Assembly (NCBI GenBank): GCA_002773855.1
Contig: PEZY01000012.1
Location: 73,685-137,684 of the forward strand
DNA length: 64,000 nucleotides
Origin: Candidatus Buchananbacteria bacterium CG10_big_fil_rev_8_21_14_0_10_33_19
Lineage (GTDB): Bacteria; Patescibacteria; ABY1; 2-01-FULL-39-33
Reading direction: 5' to 3'
The first letter of the stretch is position 1. Each line of letters begins with the position of its first letter. A program made the translations under genes and the position numbers. This document shows positions 32,753 to 40,774 of this stretch, piece after piece. The notes below the pieces were generated by a model. The model did not search any database, was not told the origin of the DNA, and saw nothing but the letters and a program-made list of their open reading frames with translations.

Positions 32753-33508
32753 ATGAAAAAACCAATTGTTATAGCTAATTGGAAGATGAAATTATCTGCT
32801 AAGCAGTCTAGCTTTTTAGCGAAAGATTTTAAAAAATCTTTAAAAAATTTTAAAGATCAGGATATTGTGGTGTGTCCATCAGATATTTCTTTGACAGATG
32901 TTGGCAGTATTTTAAAAAAAAGTAATATCAAGTTGGGGGCTCAAAATATGTTTTGGGAAGAGTTTGGTGCTTACACCGGAGAATCTTCATCAGCAGTTTT
33001 AAAAGAAGTGGGTTGTGATTATGTAATTTTGGGTCATAGTGAAAGACGGCAGTATTTGGGTGAGACTAATGATATGGTAAATAAAAAGATTGACAGAGCT
33101 TTGGACAGTAATTTGGTGCCAATTATTTGTATTGGAGAGACTAAAGATGAAAGACATGACGGTTTAACTGATAATGTTTTATATCATCAATTGAAAGAGT
33201 GTCTGAATAGTGTTCATTTGATTGTCGGTGAGAAGATTATTGTGGCTTATGAGCCGGTTTGGGCTATTGGCTCTGGTGATGTTGTAGATGCTGATGAAGC
33301 AGAAAGAGTTTTTGAACTAATAAATCAAGTATTAATAGATATTTATCCATTGACAATTGTAAGAAATAATGTCAGGATGATTTACGGTGGTGGCATTGAT
33401 TCCAGTAATATTTCCAGTTTCTCTGATATTAAATTACTAGATGGATTTTTAGTGGGAGGTGCCAGTTTGGATACTAATAAATTCAAAGATATTATTACAG
33501 CTTTATGA
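32753..33508 (+). CDS. tpiA: triose-phosphate isomerase
   Basis: Interconverts dihydroxyacetone phosphate and glyceraldehyde 3-phosphate. The start at 32753 gives MKKPIVIANWKMK; an earlier in-frame start (32696) lies inside the carboxypeptidase gene and is rejected. Catalytic residues Asn9, Lys11, His95 (GHSERR) and Glu167 (YEPVWAIGSG) are present in 251 residues. The TGA stop overlaps the next ATG (ATGA), evidence that TGA is a stop here. Confidence 0.96.
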   Translation: MKKPIVIANWKMKLSAKQSSFLAKDFKKSLKNFKDQDIVVCPSDISLTDVGSILKKSNIKLGAQNMFWEEFGAYTGESSSAVLKEVGCDYVILGHSERRQYLGETNDMVNKKIDRALDSNLVPIICIGETKDERHDGLTDNVLYHQLKECLNSVHLIVGEKIIVAYEPVWAIGSGDVVDADEAERVFELINQVLIDIYPLTIVRNNVRMIYGGGIDSSNISSFSDIKLLDGFLVGGASLDTNKFKDIITAL

Positions 33509-34362
33509 TTATATTTATAGTCTCATTAGTAATATTGGTTTTAGGTCTGATAATTTTAGGTTATACTCTTTTCCAAAAAATACCGGATTTAAAAAATCTT
33601 AATATTGAATCTTTAGCTGAAGAGAAGCAAGAAAAAATACGAAAAAAGATATTAGAGGCTAAATTCCTAAGATTTAGTAGTAGCTTAAAAACTAAATTTA
33701 ATAGAAATTCGGCTGATAAAAATGGTTTGTTATCTGGAAAAATAAAACAAATTAAAACTAAGGTTTTGGAGTTAGAAAAAAAATATCAAGAAAATAAGGA
33801 TGAGAATATTAAGCCAAAAACCATTGAAGAGTTGTTTATAGAGGCGGAAAATTTTATTGATGAAGATCAATCAGCTGAAGCAGAAAAATCTTTAATTGAA
33901 ATTATTGCCAAGGACAATAAAAATATCAAGGCCTATGAAATGCTAGGTGATTTATATTTTTATATGAAAAATTATGATCAAGCTGAAGAGATTTATAAAT
34001 ATTTGTTAAAGTTAAAATTAGTCGGTGATGGTAATAAAAAAGTTATCAGGGGTCGTAAAATGGATGAATTAGAAGCTGAAGTATTATCAACACTGGATAT
34101 CGATTCTAAAATTGCTGTTTATTATGAAGATTTGGGTCAGGTATATGAAGCTATGAAGAAAGATAACAAAGCTTTGGATGCATATTTGAAGGCTACATCA
34201 GTTGATCCTAATAATCCCAAGTATTTAGATAAATTATTAGAGATGAGTATTAAAATGAAAGATCGGGGATTGGCTAAGGATTCTTTTAATAATTTAAAGA
34301 AAATCAATCCAGAAAATGCTAAATTAGCCGATTGGCAAGAAGCTATTGAAAAATTATCATAA
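33505..34362 (+). CDS. membrane-anchored TPR protein
   Basis: A 285-residue protein with an N-terminal transmembrane helix (residues 2-22) and a charged helical stretch likely to be a coiled coil (about 30-110). Tetratricopeptide-like repeats run from about 120 to 285 (DNKNIKAYEMLGDLYFYMKNYDQAEEIYKYLL and DNKALDAYLKATSVDPNNPKYLDKLLEMS form helix pairs). It overlaps tpiA by four bases. Probably a scaffold; partner unknown. Confidence 0.75.
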   Translation: MIIFIVSLVILVLGLIILGYTLFQKIPDLKNLNIESLAEEKQEKIRKKILEAKFLRFSSSLKTKFNRNSADKNGLLSGKIKQIKTKVLELEKKYQENKDENIKPKTIEELFIEAENFIDEDQSAEAEKSLIEIIAKDNKNIKAYEMLGDLYFYMKNYDQAEEIYKYLLKLKLVGDGNKKVIRGRKMDELEAEVLSTLDIDSKIAVYYEDLGQVYEAMKKDNKALDAYLKATSVDPNNPKYLDKLLEMSIKMKDRGLAKDSFNNLKKINPENAKLADWQEAIEKLS

Positions 34363-34422
34363 ATTTGTTAGTATAATAAGGCTATTAACTGAGTCGTTTA
34401 TAGTTTTTTATTTTAAAATTAT

Positions 34423-34498
34423 GCCGTTGTAGCTCAGTTGGTAGAGCGCATCCATGGTAAGGATGAGGTCTCCAGTTCAATTCTGGACAACGGCTCCA
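34423..34498 (+). tRNA. tRNA-Thr (anticodon GGT)
   Basis: A complete 76-base cloverleaf: 7-bp acceptor GCCGTTG/CAACGGC, D arm GCTC/GAGC, anticodon stem CATCC/GGATG with loop ATGGTAA, T arm TCCAG/CTGGA. Discriminator T and an encoded CCA. The next tRNA starts two bases later. Confidence 0.97.
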
Positions 34499-34499
34499 T

Positions 34500-34581
34500 G
34501 GGTCGGTACCAAAGCGGTCAACTGGGGGAGACTGTAAATCTCTTGGCTTCGCCTTCGGGGGTTCGAATCCCTCCCGGCCCA
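34500..34581 (+). tRNA. tRNA-Tyr (anticodon GTA)
   Basis: Type II tRNA with a long variable arm (GGCTTCGCCTTC). Acceptor GGGTCGG/CCGGCCC with one G-T pair, anticodon loop CTGTAAA, T loop TTCGAAT. Discriminator A followed by CA, so the CCA end is not fully encoded, unlike the neighbouring tRNA-Thr. Confidence 0.96.
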
Positions 34582-34591
34582 CATCAAAAAT

Positions 34592-34618
34592 AAAAGACAG
34601 ATAACATCTGTCTTTTAT
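34592..34618 (+). terminator. terminator of the tRNA-Thr/Tyr pair
   Basis: A perfect 11-bp stem (34592-34602 with 34606-34616) with a 3-base loop and a T-rich right arm. Confidence 0.85.
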
Positions 34619-34739
34619 TGTTGATTTTGATCTAGAGATGGGATTTAAACGAGGCCGTCTTAATATTAACAATAATAAACATAATTTTGCTTAAAGTAAT
34701 AGAGTGTATTATTATTACAAAATATAGAAAATAATAAAT

Positions 34740-36500
34740 ATGAAAAATAATACTAAAAAAACACTAAAAATTTATTGGCACTATGCTTGGAAATATAAAG
34801 TTTCCGTTTTTGTTATTATCGCTTCTATTGTGGTTGCTTCTTTGATTGGTATTATAATTCCTTTATATTTTAAGCAATTTTTTAATTTATTAACATCTGA
34901 TCAGGATAAAGCTTTAATTGTTACCGAATTGATTAATGTTTTGTTTATTATTGCGGCGTTAGAATTAGTGGCCTGGATTTTTTGGCGTTTTGTTAGTTTC
35001 TTGAATCCACATTTTCAATTGAAAGTCATTAGAGATTTATCGGTAATGTGCTTTGCTTATTTGCACAAACATTCTTTTTCTTATTTTAATAATAATTTTG
35101 GTGGCTCGCTGGTGAAAAAAGTAAAATGGTTTACTAATGCTTTTGAGTCAATAGTTAATGAAACTATTTGGCAGTTAATTCCCTTGGTTATAAATATTCT
35201 AGCAATTTTCTTTGTTTTGTCTCGCATTAATTTATTAATGGGGCTAGGAATACTTATTTGGGTATTTGTCTTTTTGTCAGTTAATTGGATTTTTATTATT
35301 TTTAAACTTAAGTATGATATTCAAAGAAGCGAAGCAGAAACAACTATCACCGGTCTTTTATCTGATACTATTACTAATAATTCTAATGTAAAATTGCTTA
35401 ATGGTTATACTCGAGAAATTGAAAATTATAGTCAGGCCGCTGATAAATTAAAATTAATTAGAGGTCTCTCTTGGCGGTTTAGTAATATTTTTGATTCAAT
35501 TCAGGGTTTCTTAATGATAGCTTTAGAAATGGTTATTTTCTATATCGCTATTAAATTATGGTTTAAAGATGTAATTACTATTGGTGATTTTGTTTTGATT
35601 CAGGCATATTTGTTAAATATTTTTATGCGACTTTGGGATTTTGGTAATGTTATTAGAAGGATATATTCTAATTTAGCTGACGCTGAAGAGATGACTGAAG
35701 TTTTAAATACTGATCATGAAGTAAAAGATATTAAAACAGCTAAAAATTTAGTGGTTAATAAGGGTAAAATAGAATTTAAAGATGTTATTTTTAATTATAA
35801 TGAAACTAGATCTATTTTTAAAAAATTTAATTTAATAATTAAGGCTGGAGAACGTTTAGCGGTAATTGGTTCATCTGGTGCTGGTAAAACTACGATAGTT
35901 AAATTGATTTTAAGAATGCATAATTTAGATGGTGGAAAAATCTTAATTGATAATCAGGATATTTCTAAAGTTAATCAGGAAAGTTTATGGCACAATGTTT
36001 CATTGGTGCCCCAAGATCCCATTCTATTTCATCGCACTTTGATGGAAAATATCCGCTATGGCAAACCAGAAGCCACAGATGATGAGGTTTATCAAGCAGC
36101 TAAGGCTGCTAATTGTCATAATTTTATACAAGATACAGCTGAGGGTTATGATACTTATGTTGGTGAAAGAGGTATTAAATTGTCTGGCGGTGAAAGACAA
36201 CGGATTGCGATTGCTAGAGCTATTTTACGCAATGCCCCAATCCTTATTTTGGATGAGGCGACATCAAGTTTAGATTCCAAATCCGAGAAGTTGATTCAAG
36301 ACGCCTTAGATTATTTAATGAAAAATAAAACTGTTATTGTAGTAGCTCATCGTCTTTCTACTATCAGAAAAATGGATAGAATTGTAGTAATTATCAAGGG
36401 TGCTGTAGTTGAAGAAGGTAGTCATAAGCAGTTGATTAAAAAAGCTGATAGTGTTTATAAAAAACATTGGGAGCTTCAGGCAGGTGGTTTCATTAAATAA
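34740..36500 (+). CDS. ABC exporter, fused membrane and ATPase domains
   Basis: A 586-residue half-transporter working as a dimer. Residues 15-310 form the six-helix exporter domain. The ATPase domain has Walker A GSSGAGKTT (377-385), signature LSGGERQR (481-488), Walker B ending at Asp505 (ILILDEATSS) and the switch His in VVAHRLST. It belongs to the MsbA/multidrug type, possibly exporting lipids or peptides; the substrate is unknown. It is transcribed alone or with the nuclease gene 10 bases downstream. Confidence 0.93.
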   Translation: MKNNTKKTLKIYWHYAWKYKVSVFVIIASIVVASLIGIIIPLYFKQFFNLLTSDQDKALIVTELINVLFIIAALELVAWIFWRFVSFLNPHFQLKVIRDLSVMCFAYLHKHSFSYFNNNFGGSLVKKVKWFTNAFESIVNETIWQLIPLVINILAIFFVLSRINLLMGLGILIWVFVFLSVNWIFIIFKLKYDIQRSEAETTITGLLSDTITNNSNVKLLNGYTREIENYSQAADKLKLIRGLSWRFSNIFDSIQGFLMIALEMVIFYIAIKLWFKDVITIGDFVLIQAYLLNIFMRLWDFGNVIRRIYSNLADAEEMTEVLNTDHEVKDIKTAKNLVVNKGKIEFKDVIFNYNETRSIFKKFNLIIKAGERLAVIGSSGAGKTTIVKLILRMHNLDGGKILIDNQDISKVNQESLWHNVSLVPQDPILFHRTLMENIRYGKPEATDDEVYQAAKAANCHNFIQDTAEGYDTYVGERGIKLSGGERQRIAIARAILRNAPILILDEATSSLDSKSEKLIQDALDYLMKNKTVIVVAHRLSTIRKMDRIVVIIKGAVVEEGSHKQLIKKADSVYKKHWELQAGGFIK

Positions 36501-36510
36501 TTAATTAAAT

Positions 36511-37377
36511 ATGGCACAAGATAAATATACTGCTACCTGGGTATCACACTCATCAATTAGTGATTTTTTAAAATGCCCCCAGGCTTATTTTTTGAAAAAT
36601 GTTTATAAAGATCCAAAAACTGGTCACAAAATTCAATTAATGACACCACCATTGGCCTTGGGTCAGGCGGTGCATAATGTTTTGGAATCTTTGTCAGCTA
36701 TCAACAAGACTGATCGGTTTTCTAAGCCGTTATCAGTAATGTTTGAATCAGAGTGGCAAAAAATTTCTGGCGACAAGGGCGGTTTTTTAAATGAGAAGCA
36801 TGAACATTATTATAAAAATAGAGGCTTGGCTATGCTTAATAATGTTTATAATAATCCCGGTCCACTAGCTAATTTGGCAATTAAAATTAAACAAGACTTA
36901 CCTCAATTTTGGTTGTCAGAAGAGGATAATATTATTTTGTGCGGTAAAATAGATTGGTTGGAATATTTTCCAGACACTGATACCGTACATATTATTGATT
37001 TTAAAACTGGCAAAGTTAAAGAGGATCCAAATTCTTTACAATTACCAATTTATCACTTGCTAGTAGATAAATGCCAAGAACGCAAAGCAACTAGGGCTAG
37101 TTATTGGTATTTAGAACATAATAAAACTTGTACAGAAAAAGAATTGCCTTCTTTAGAGGAAGCTCGTTTACAAGTGTTAACTATTGCTAGAAAAATTAAA
37201 TTGGCCAGACAACTAAAGAAATTTGATTGTCTAGAAGGCGATTGTGCAGCTTGTCACGATATTAAAAAAGTGGTGGCTGGTGAGGCTAAATTTGTAGGTT
37301 ATGATGGTTTTCGAGATGTTTATATTATAGATAGTGGTGATTTAGAAGACGGTGAATCACAGAGTGATATTTTGTAG
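36511..37377 (+). CDS. PD-(D/E)XK nuclease of the RecB/Cas4 type, possibly with an Fe-S cluster
   Basis: A 288-residue nuclease-like protein. His55 (GQAVHNV), Asp148 (GKIDWL), Asp163-x-Lys165 (IIDFKTGK), then Gln177 and Tyr181 (LQLPIYH), make the RecB-family active site. Cys22 near the N-terminus together with Cys240, Cys245 and Cys248 matches the one-plus-three Cys layout that holds a 4Fe-4S cluster in AddB and Cas4 enzymes. No helicase is fused and no CRISPR array is nearby, so a DNA repair role is more likely. The Fe-S cluster is inferred from the Cys pattern. Confidence 0.85.
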   Translation: MAQDKYTATWVSHSSISDFLKCPQAYFLKNVYKDPKTGHKIQLMTPPLALGQAVHNVLESLSAINKTDRFSKPLSVMFESEWQKISGDKGGFLNEKHEHYYKNRGLAMLNNVYNNPGPLANLAIKIKQDLPQFWLSEEDNIILCGKIDWLEYFPDTDTVHIIDFKTGKVKEDPNSLQLPIYHLLVDKCQERKATRASYWYLEHNKTCTEKELPSLEEARLQVLTIARKIKLARQLKKFDCLEGDCAACHDIKKVVAGEAKFVGYDGFRDVYIIDSGDLEDGESQSDIL

Positions 37378-37489
37378 TTATTTTAAAATATTAATAAAAT
37401 CAACTGTTTATTAGGGCTTGTGCTTTTCTGATTTTTATGTTAATATACTTTCGCTATATAGCACAGCCCAACAGGCTTTATTTATTATG

Positions 37490-37565
37490 CCACCCTAGCT
37501 CAGCTGGCTAGAGCAGCTGTCTTGTAAACAGCAGGTCTTCGGTTCGAATCCGAAGGGTGGCTCCA
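37490..37565 (+). tRNA. tRNA-Thr (anticodon TGT)
   Basis: Cloverleaf with acceptor GCCACCC/GGGTGGC, anticodon stem GCTGT/ACAGC with loop CTTGTAA, T arm TTCGG/CCGAA with TTCGAAT. Discriminator T and encoded CCA. The left end may be off by one base. It reads Thr codons ACA and ACG, complementing the GGT tRNA at 34423. Confidence 0.95.
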
Positions 37566-37596
37566 ATAAGTTTAAATTATTAATTCAGATACAGCT

Positions 37597-37752
37597 ATGT
37601 CCCAGGACAATATGATAAAATTTGAGTGTACTGACTGTAAGCATGTTAATTACTTCTCTTCAAAAAACAAGAAACTTTTGAAAGAGAGATTGCAGCTTAA
37701 GAAACATTGCAAGCATTGCAAGAAGCATACTCTACATAAGGAAACTAAATAA
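37597..37752 (+). CDS. rpmG: 50S ribosomal protein L33
   Basis: A 51-residue zinc-type L33, read directly from the sequence. Cys11-x2-Cys14 and Cys38-x2-Cys41 form the zinc ribbon within FECTDCKHVNYFSSKNKK and KKHCKHCKKHTLHKE. It sits between tRNA-Thr and tRNA-Trp, the familiar tRNA-rpmG-tRNA-Trp-secE-nusG neighbourhood. secE and nusG do not follow here. Confidence 0.96.
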   Translation: MSQDNMIKFECTDCKHVNYFSSKNKKLLKERLQLKKHCKHCKKHTLHKETK

Positions 37753-37797
37753 TGCATTAAACGGCTGGCAATTTTGTTGGCCGTTTGCTTGTTATAT

Positions 37798-37868
37798 GGG
37801 CGATTAGTTTAGTGGTAGAACAGCGGTCTCCAAAACCGTTGGCGGGAGTTCGATTCTCTCATCGCCTG
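37798..37868 (+). tRNA. tRNA-Trp (anticodon CCA)
   Basis: A 71-base cloverleaf: acceptor GGGCGAT/ATCGCCT, anticodon stem GCGGT/ACCGT with loop CTCCAAA, T arm GGGAG/CTCTC with TTCGATT, discriminator G. CCA is only partly encoded (CA). Its 3' part, from 37853 onward, is repeated exactly at 38061-38109. Confidence 0.95.
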
Positions 37869-37901
37869 CAATTAAAAAAATACCCCTTGTGGGTATTTTT
37901 T
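37853..37901 (+). repeat. 49-bp direct repeat, copy 1 (tRNA-Trp 3' end plus terminator)
   Basis: Begins at ATTCTCTC in the T arm of tRNA-Trp and runs through the acceptor end and the terminator at 37875-37901 (11-bp stem, CTTGT loop). It is identical to 38061-38109. Confidence 0.95.
37875..37901 (+). terminator. terminator of tRNA-Trp
   Basis: AAAAAATACCC (37875-37885) pairs with GGGTATTTTTT (37891-37901) around CTTGT. The same terminator recurs in the second repeat copy. Confidence 0.9.
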
Positions 37902-37910
37902 AAATTGTCA

Positions 37911-38060
37911 GAGAGAATCGAACTGGGTTGGAAATGAGCAAGGAATGAGGCGGAAGCCGACATGACGAAGTGAATGATCGGGCAATAAGACCATTAGGAG
38001 TATTGCCCGCCAACCCCGGACAAACAAATAGCCAAGTTTTTGTTGGCTATTTGTGCGATA
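37911..38060. mobile_element. structured insert between the tRNA-Trp repeats
   Basis: A 150-base segment with no gene, bounded by the 49-bp direct repeats. It holds GAGAGAATCGAACT (37911-37924), the exact reverse complement of the tRNA-Trp T arm (37847-37860), and CCCGCCAAC (38006-38014), the reverse complement of tRNA bases 37838-37846. Together they make an inverted, interrupted copy of the tRNA. It forms hairpins GGGTTGG/CCAACCC (37925-37931, 38010-38016), CGGGCAATA/TATTGCCCG (37979-37987, 38001-38009) and ACAAATAGCCA/TGGCTATTTGT (38024-38034, 38044-38054). It resembles a remnant of an integration or a small non-autonomous element; this is inference. Confidence 0.5.
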
Positions 38061-38109
38061 ATTCTCTCATCGCCTGCAATTAAAAAAATACCCCTTGTGG
38101 GTATTTTTT
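38061..38109 (+). repeat. 49-bp direct repeat, copy 2
   Basis: Exact second copy of 37853-37901, carrying only the last part of the tRNA T arm, the acceptor strand and the terminator. Placed like an attachment-site duplication. Confidence 0.95.
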
Positions 38110-38123
38110 GTTATAATTAAACA

Positions 38124-38279
38124 ATGAAAATAGAATGGAACAAAGTAACGTGGTATTCCAAAGCTTTGGCTGTGGTAGTGTTTTTTGTGGTTCTTTTGGT
38201 AGGGATTTATATTGGAATTCAGTATAATCAATATACGATCGAAAAGTCTTTAATGCTAGAAAATAACTTAATATATTAA
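38124..38279 (+). CDS. small single-pass membrane protein
   Basis: A 51-residue protein: MKIEWNKVTWYSKALAVVVF at the start, one transmembrane helix (about 13-32), then a short polar tail ending NNLIY. The N-terminus resembles the opening of longer anchored proteins common in CPR genomes (KIxWNKVTWYSK), so this may be a truncated relative. It starts 15 bases after the second tRNA-Trp repeat, with TATAAT at 38111-38116 just upstream of the start. Confidence 0.6.
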   Translation: MKIEWNKVTWYSKALAVVVFFVVLLVGIYIGIQYNQYTIEKSLMLENNLIY

Positions 38280-38297
38280 ATATTGATTGGCTTATTT

Positions 38298-38816
38298 ATG
38301 AATAAAAAAAATAAAACCAAATTTATATATTGGTCTATTTCAATCATTATTGTAGTGGCTATTGTTTATACTGTTATCAATAATCAAGGTGTCCCCATCA
38401 ATATCGAAAGGCCAGAAATCCTAGGTAGAGACCATGTAGCTGATTTGTCTAATTATCAATATAGTTCTAATCCACCCACTTCTGGTAATCATTTTAGTAA
38501 TTCGGCTGATTCAGGGTTTTATGATGAGCAAGTACCGGATGGAGAATTGGTCCATAGTTTGGAACATGGTTATGTGATAATTAATTACGATTGTAGTAAA
38601 TTTTCTGGAGACTGTGAAGAGCTAAAAAGCGAAATTAAATATCTAGTTAATGATGATAGCTGGAAAGTAATTGGTAATCCTCGACCAGAAAATGATTATT
38701 TAATATCAGTAACTTCTTGGGGCAAACTAATGCATTTAGATGAATTTAATAGAGATAAGATAAAAACTTTTATTAATAAGTATCGAAATCAGGGTCCAGA
38801 AAAAACTGAACACTAG
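38298..38816 (+). CDS. DUF3105 family membrane-anchored protein
   Basis: 172 residues from the ATG at 38298 (a TTG at 38283 is possible but less likely). An N-terminal transmembrane helix (about 8-27) is followed by the DUF3105 hallmark: NYQYSSNPPTSGNHF, then VHSLEHGYVIINYDC with two closely spaced His/Glu motifs. The domain lies outside the cytoplasm. Two Cys (in NYDCSKFSGDCEE) may form a disulfide. Biochemical function is unknown in the family. Confidence 0.8.
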   Translation: MNKKNKTKFIYWSISIIIVVAIVYTVINNQGVPINIERPEILGRDHVADLSNYQYSSNPPTSGNHFSNSADSGFYDEQVPDGELVHSLEHGYVIINYDCSKFSGDCEELKSEIKYLVNDDSWKVIGNPRPENDYLISVTSWGKLMHLDEFNRDKIKTFINKYRNQGPEKTEH

Positions 38817-38838
38817 TTTAATATATTAAATTATTAAT

Positions 38839-39381
38839 ATGTCTAAGAAAAAAATATTTATACTAATCATAATAGTAGTTTTAGTGGTTAGTTATTTTAT
38901 TTACTGGTCAAAGCAAAATAGTTTGAATAATGTTAACCAAATAACATCTTTTGATGTTAAAAATTGTACTTATATAATTAATAATGAGAATATTGCTCTT
39001 GAAAATGGTTATGCAGAGAAAGTACTATCCACAGAATTGGCCACTAAGAGTGTGGTTAGATATTTTGGTAATCAAGTTGCTGCTGATTTTAATAATGATG
39101 GTACAAATGATGAGATATTTATTTTGACTCAAGATAATGGTGGTAGTGGCACTTTTTATTATGCGGTAGGAGCAATAAATACCTCAGGTGGTTGTTTTGG
39201 GACTAATACTATACTGTTAGGTGATAGAATTGCTCCTCAGACTACAGAACTAAAAGATGGTATGGCGGTGGTTAATTATGCTGATCGGGCTGAAAATGAG
39301 CCTATGACCAGTCAACCTTCAATTGGTGTTTCGCGTTATTTTCAAATAATTGACGGAAAATTACTAGAAGTCAACAAATAA
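38839..39381 (+). CDS. uncharacterised anchored protein
   Basis: A 180-residue protein with an N-terminal transmembrane anchor (residues 5-23) and an extracytoplasmic domain. The segment QVAADFNNDGTNDEIFILTQDNGGSGTFYY resembles the Asp-rich loops of FG-GAP/VCBS repeats; two Cys lie in the domain. Similar single-domain proteins are frequent in CPR genomes. The role is unknown. Confidence 0.6.
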   Translation: MSKKKIFILIIIVVLVVSYFIYWSKQNSLNNVNQITSFDVKNCTYIINNENIALENGYAEKVLSTELATKSVVRYFGNQVAADFNNDGTNDEIFILTQDNGGSGTFYYAVGAINTSGGCFGTNTILLGDRIAPQTTELKDGMAVVNYADRAENEPMTSQPSIGVSRYFQIIDGKLLEVNK

Positions 39382-39413
39382 TTTTGAAATATTAATAAAT
39401 AATAAAAAACAAT

Positions 39414-39812
39414 ATGAAAGGGTATGTAACTAATATTGAAGAAAAAACCTTAGCTAATAATAATTTTCGAGAGGTACTATACACTGGACCAAATAGTCAA
39501 TTAGTTTTAATGAGCTTGTTGCCAGGCGAAGAAATCGGCATGGAAATTCATAATGATAATGATCAATTTTTAAGAATTGAGCAAGGCACAGGCAAGGCTA
39601 TTTTAGATGACGTGGAGCATGATTTAGCTGATGGTTCGGCTGTCGTAGTACCAGCTGGCACTAATCATAATATAATTAATACTTCGGAAACTGAAGATTT
39701 GAAGCTATACACTATTTATTCACCAGCTCATCATCAGGATGGTGTAGTTTTTAAAACTAAGGCCGAAGCCGAGGCCTCCGATGAGCATTTTGATGGTAAA
39801 ACTACTGAATAA
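39414..39812 (+). CDS. cupin-domain protein
   Basis: A 132-residue small beta-barrel. The first metal-binding motif reads EIGMEIHNDNDQFLRIEQGTGKAIL and the second VVVPAGTNHNIIN, so His and Glu ligands are largely in place. The tail contains SPAHHQDG. Cupins of this size bind a metal and small molecules or act as isomerases; the substrate is not evident. It precedes the peroxiredoxin gene by four bases, suggesting a shared transcript. Confidence 0.8.
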   Translation: MKGYVTNIEEKTLANNNFREVLYTGPNSQLVLMSLLPGEEIGMEIHNDNDQFLRIEQGTGKAILDDVEHDLADGSAVVVPAGTNHNIINTSETEDLKLYTIYSPAHHQDGVVFKTKAEAEASDEHFDGKTTE

Positions 39813-39816
39813 TTTT

Positions 39817-40284
39817 ATGGCACTAACGGCAAAACAAAAAGCGCCAAGTTTTAATTTACCAGACCAGACTGGTGAACTTCATAAATTAACTGATTATAAT
39901 GGTAAATGGTTGCTGTTATATTTTTATCCACGGGATAACACGCCTGGTTGTGCTAAAGAGGCTTGTACCATTAGAGATAATTTTGCTGATTTTAAAAAAA
40001 ATGGCGTAGTCGTTTTGGGAGTAAGTGCTGATTCTGTAGATAGTCATAATAATTTTGCCAGTAAGTATCAATTATCATTTCCAATTTTAGCTGATATTGA
40101 TAGAGAAACAATCAAAGCTTATGGTGCCTGGGGTATGAAGAAGTTTATGGGTAAAAGTTTTAAAGGTATTAAACGAATTTCCTTTTTAATTAATCCACAG
40201 GGAAAGATAGCTAAAGTTTACGATAAAGTGAAGCCAGCGGATCATGCCCAAGAAGTATTAAATGACATTAAGGCTTTAAAATAA
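39817..40284 (+). CDS. bcp: thiol peroxidase, Bcp/PrxQ type
   Basis: Reduces peroxides using thioredoxin-like donors. The start at 39817 gives MALTAKQKAPSFNLPDQTGE; an upstream in-frame start inside the cupin gene is rejected. Peroxidatic Cys45 and resolving Cys50 lie in NTPGCAKEAC, the PrxQ pattern. 155 residues, normal length. Together with the cupin gene it suggests exposure to oxidants. Confidence 0.94.
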   Translation: MALTAKQKAPSFNLPDQTGELHKLTDYNGKWLLLYFYPRDNTPGCAKEACTIRDNFADFKKNGVVVLGVSADSVDSHNNFASKYQLSFPILADIDRETIKAYGAWGMKKFMGKSFKGIKRISFLINPQGKIAKVYDKVKPADHAQEVLNDIKALK

Positions 40285-40313
40285 TTACATTAATAATTTA
40301 TTAAAATAAAGTT

Positions 40314-40679
40314 ATGAAAAAATTAGTTATTGCTTTAATAGTCTTGCTTATTATATTGTTAACAATACTGATTGGTGGTGGTATTTATGTTTATATTAGC
40401 TTAAAACCGTTTTTAAAAACATCGGCCAGTGAAAATGTTAACCAAAATGTTAATACAGGCAATCAATTATCAGCTGACAAGCATCCGCTTTTAACTTCAG
40501 ATCAGGAGGCTACTTTAGAAAAAATTGGCATTGATCCAGCTAAATTACCAACGACTATTACCCCAGTCATGGAGTCTTGTTTTGTGAATAAATTAGGCAT
40601 TGATAGGGTAAATGAAATTAAAGCTGGCGAAGAGCCAAACGCCGTTGATTTGTTTAAGGCTAAATCTTGTATAGAATAA
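40314..40679 (+). CDS. uncharacterised anchored protein with a small helical domain
   Basis: 121 residues: a strong transmembrane helix (4-30), a Ser/Asn linker, then a helical domain (LLTSDQEATLEKIGIDPAKL ... MESCFVNKLGIDRVNEIKAG) with two Cys (residues 91 and 119) likely to form a disulfide. No recognised family. It ends about 95 bases before the ECF sigma gene. Confidence 0.6.
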   Translation: MKKLVIALIVLLIILLTILIGGGIYVYISLKPFLKTSASENVNQNVNTGNQLSADKHPLLTSDQEATLEKIGIDPAKLPTTITPVMESCFVNKLGIDRVNEIKAGEEPNAVDLFKAKSCIE

Positions 40680-40774
40680 TATAATTAAAAGCACAGATTA
40701 ATTAGCCTGTATTTTTGTTTTATAGGTAATGCAAGAAAAATATTGCTTTAGCGTATTACTTATATAACTGTAAT

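Noticed and set aside
34385..34672. Minus-strand open frame of 95 codons
   Set aside because: It is antisense to tRNA-Thr, tRNA-Tyr and their terminator, which explain the sequence fully.
36511..37377. Nuclease considered as Cas4 of a CRISPR system
   Set aside because: No other cas gene and no array is nearby; RecB-type repair nucleases share the same motifs.
38283..38297. TTG start for the DUF3105 gene
   Set aside because: The ATG five codons later leads directly into the charged residues before the membrane helix and is the simpler start.
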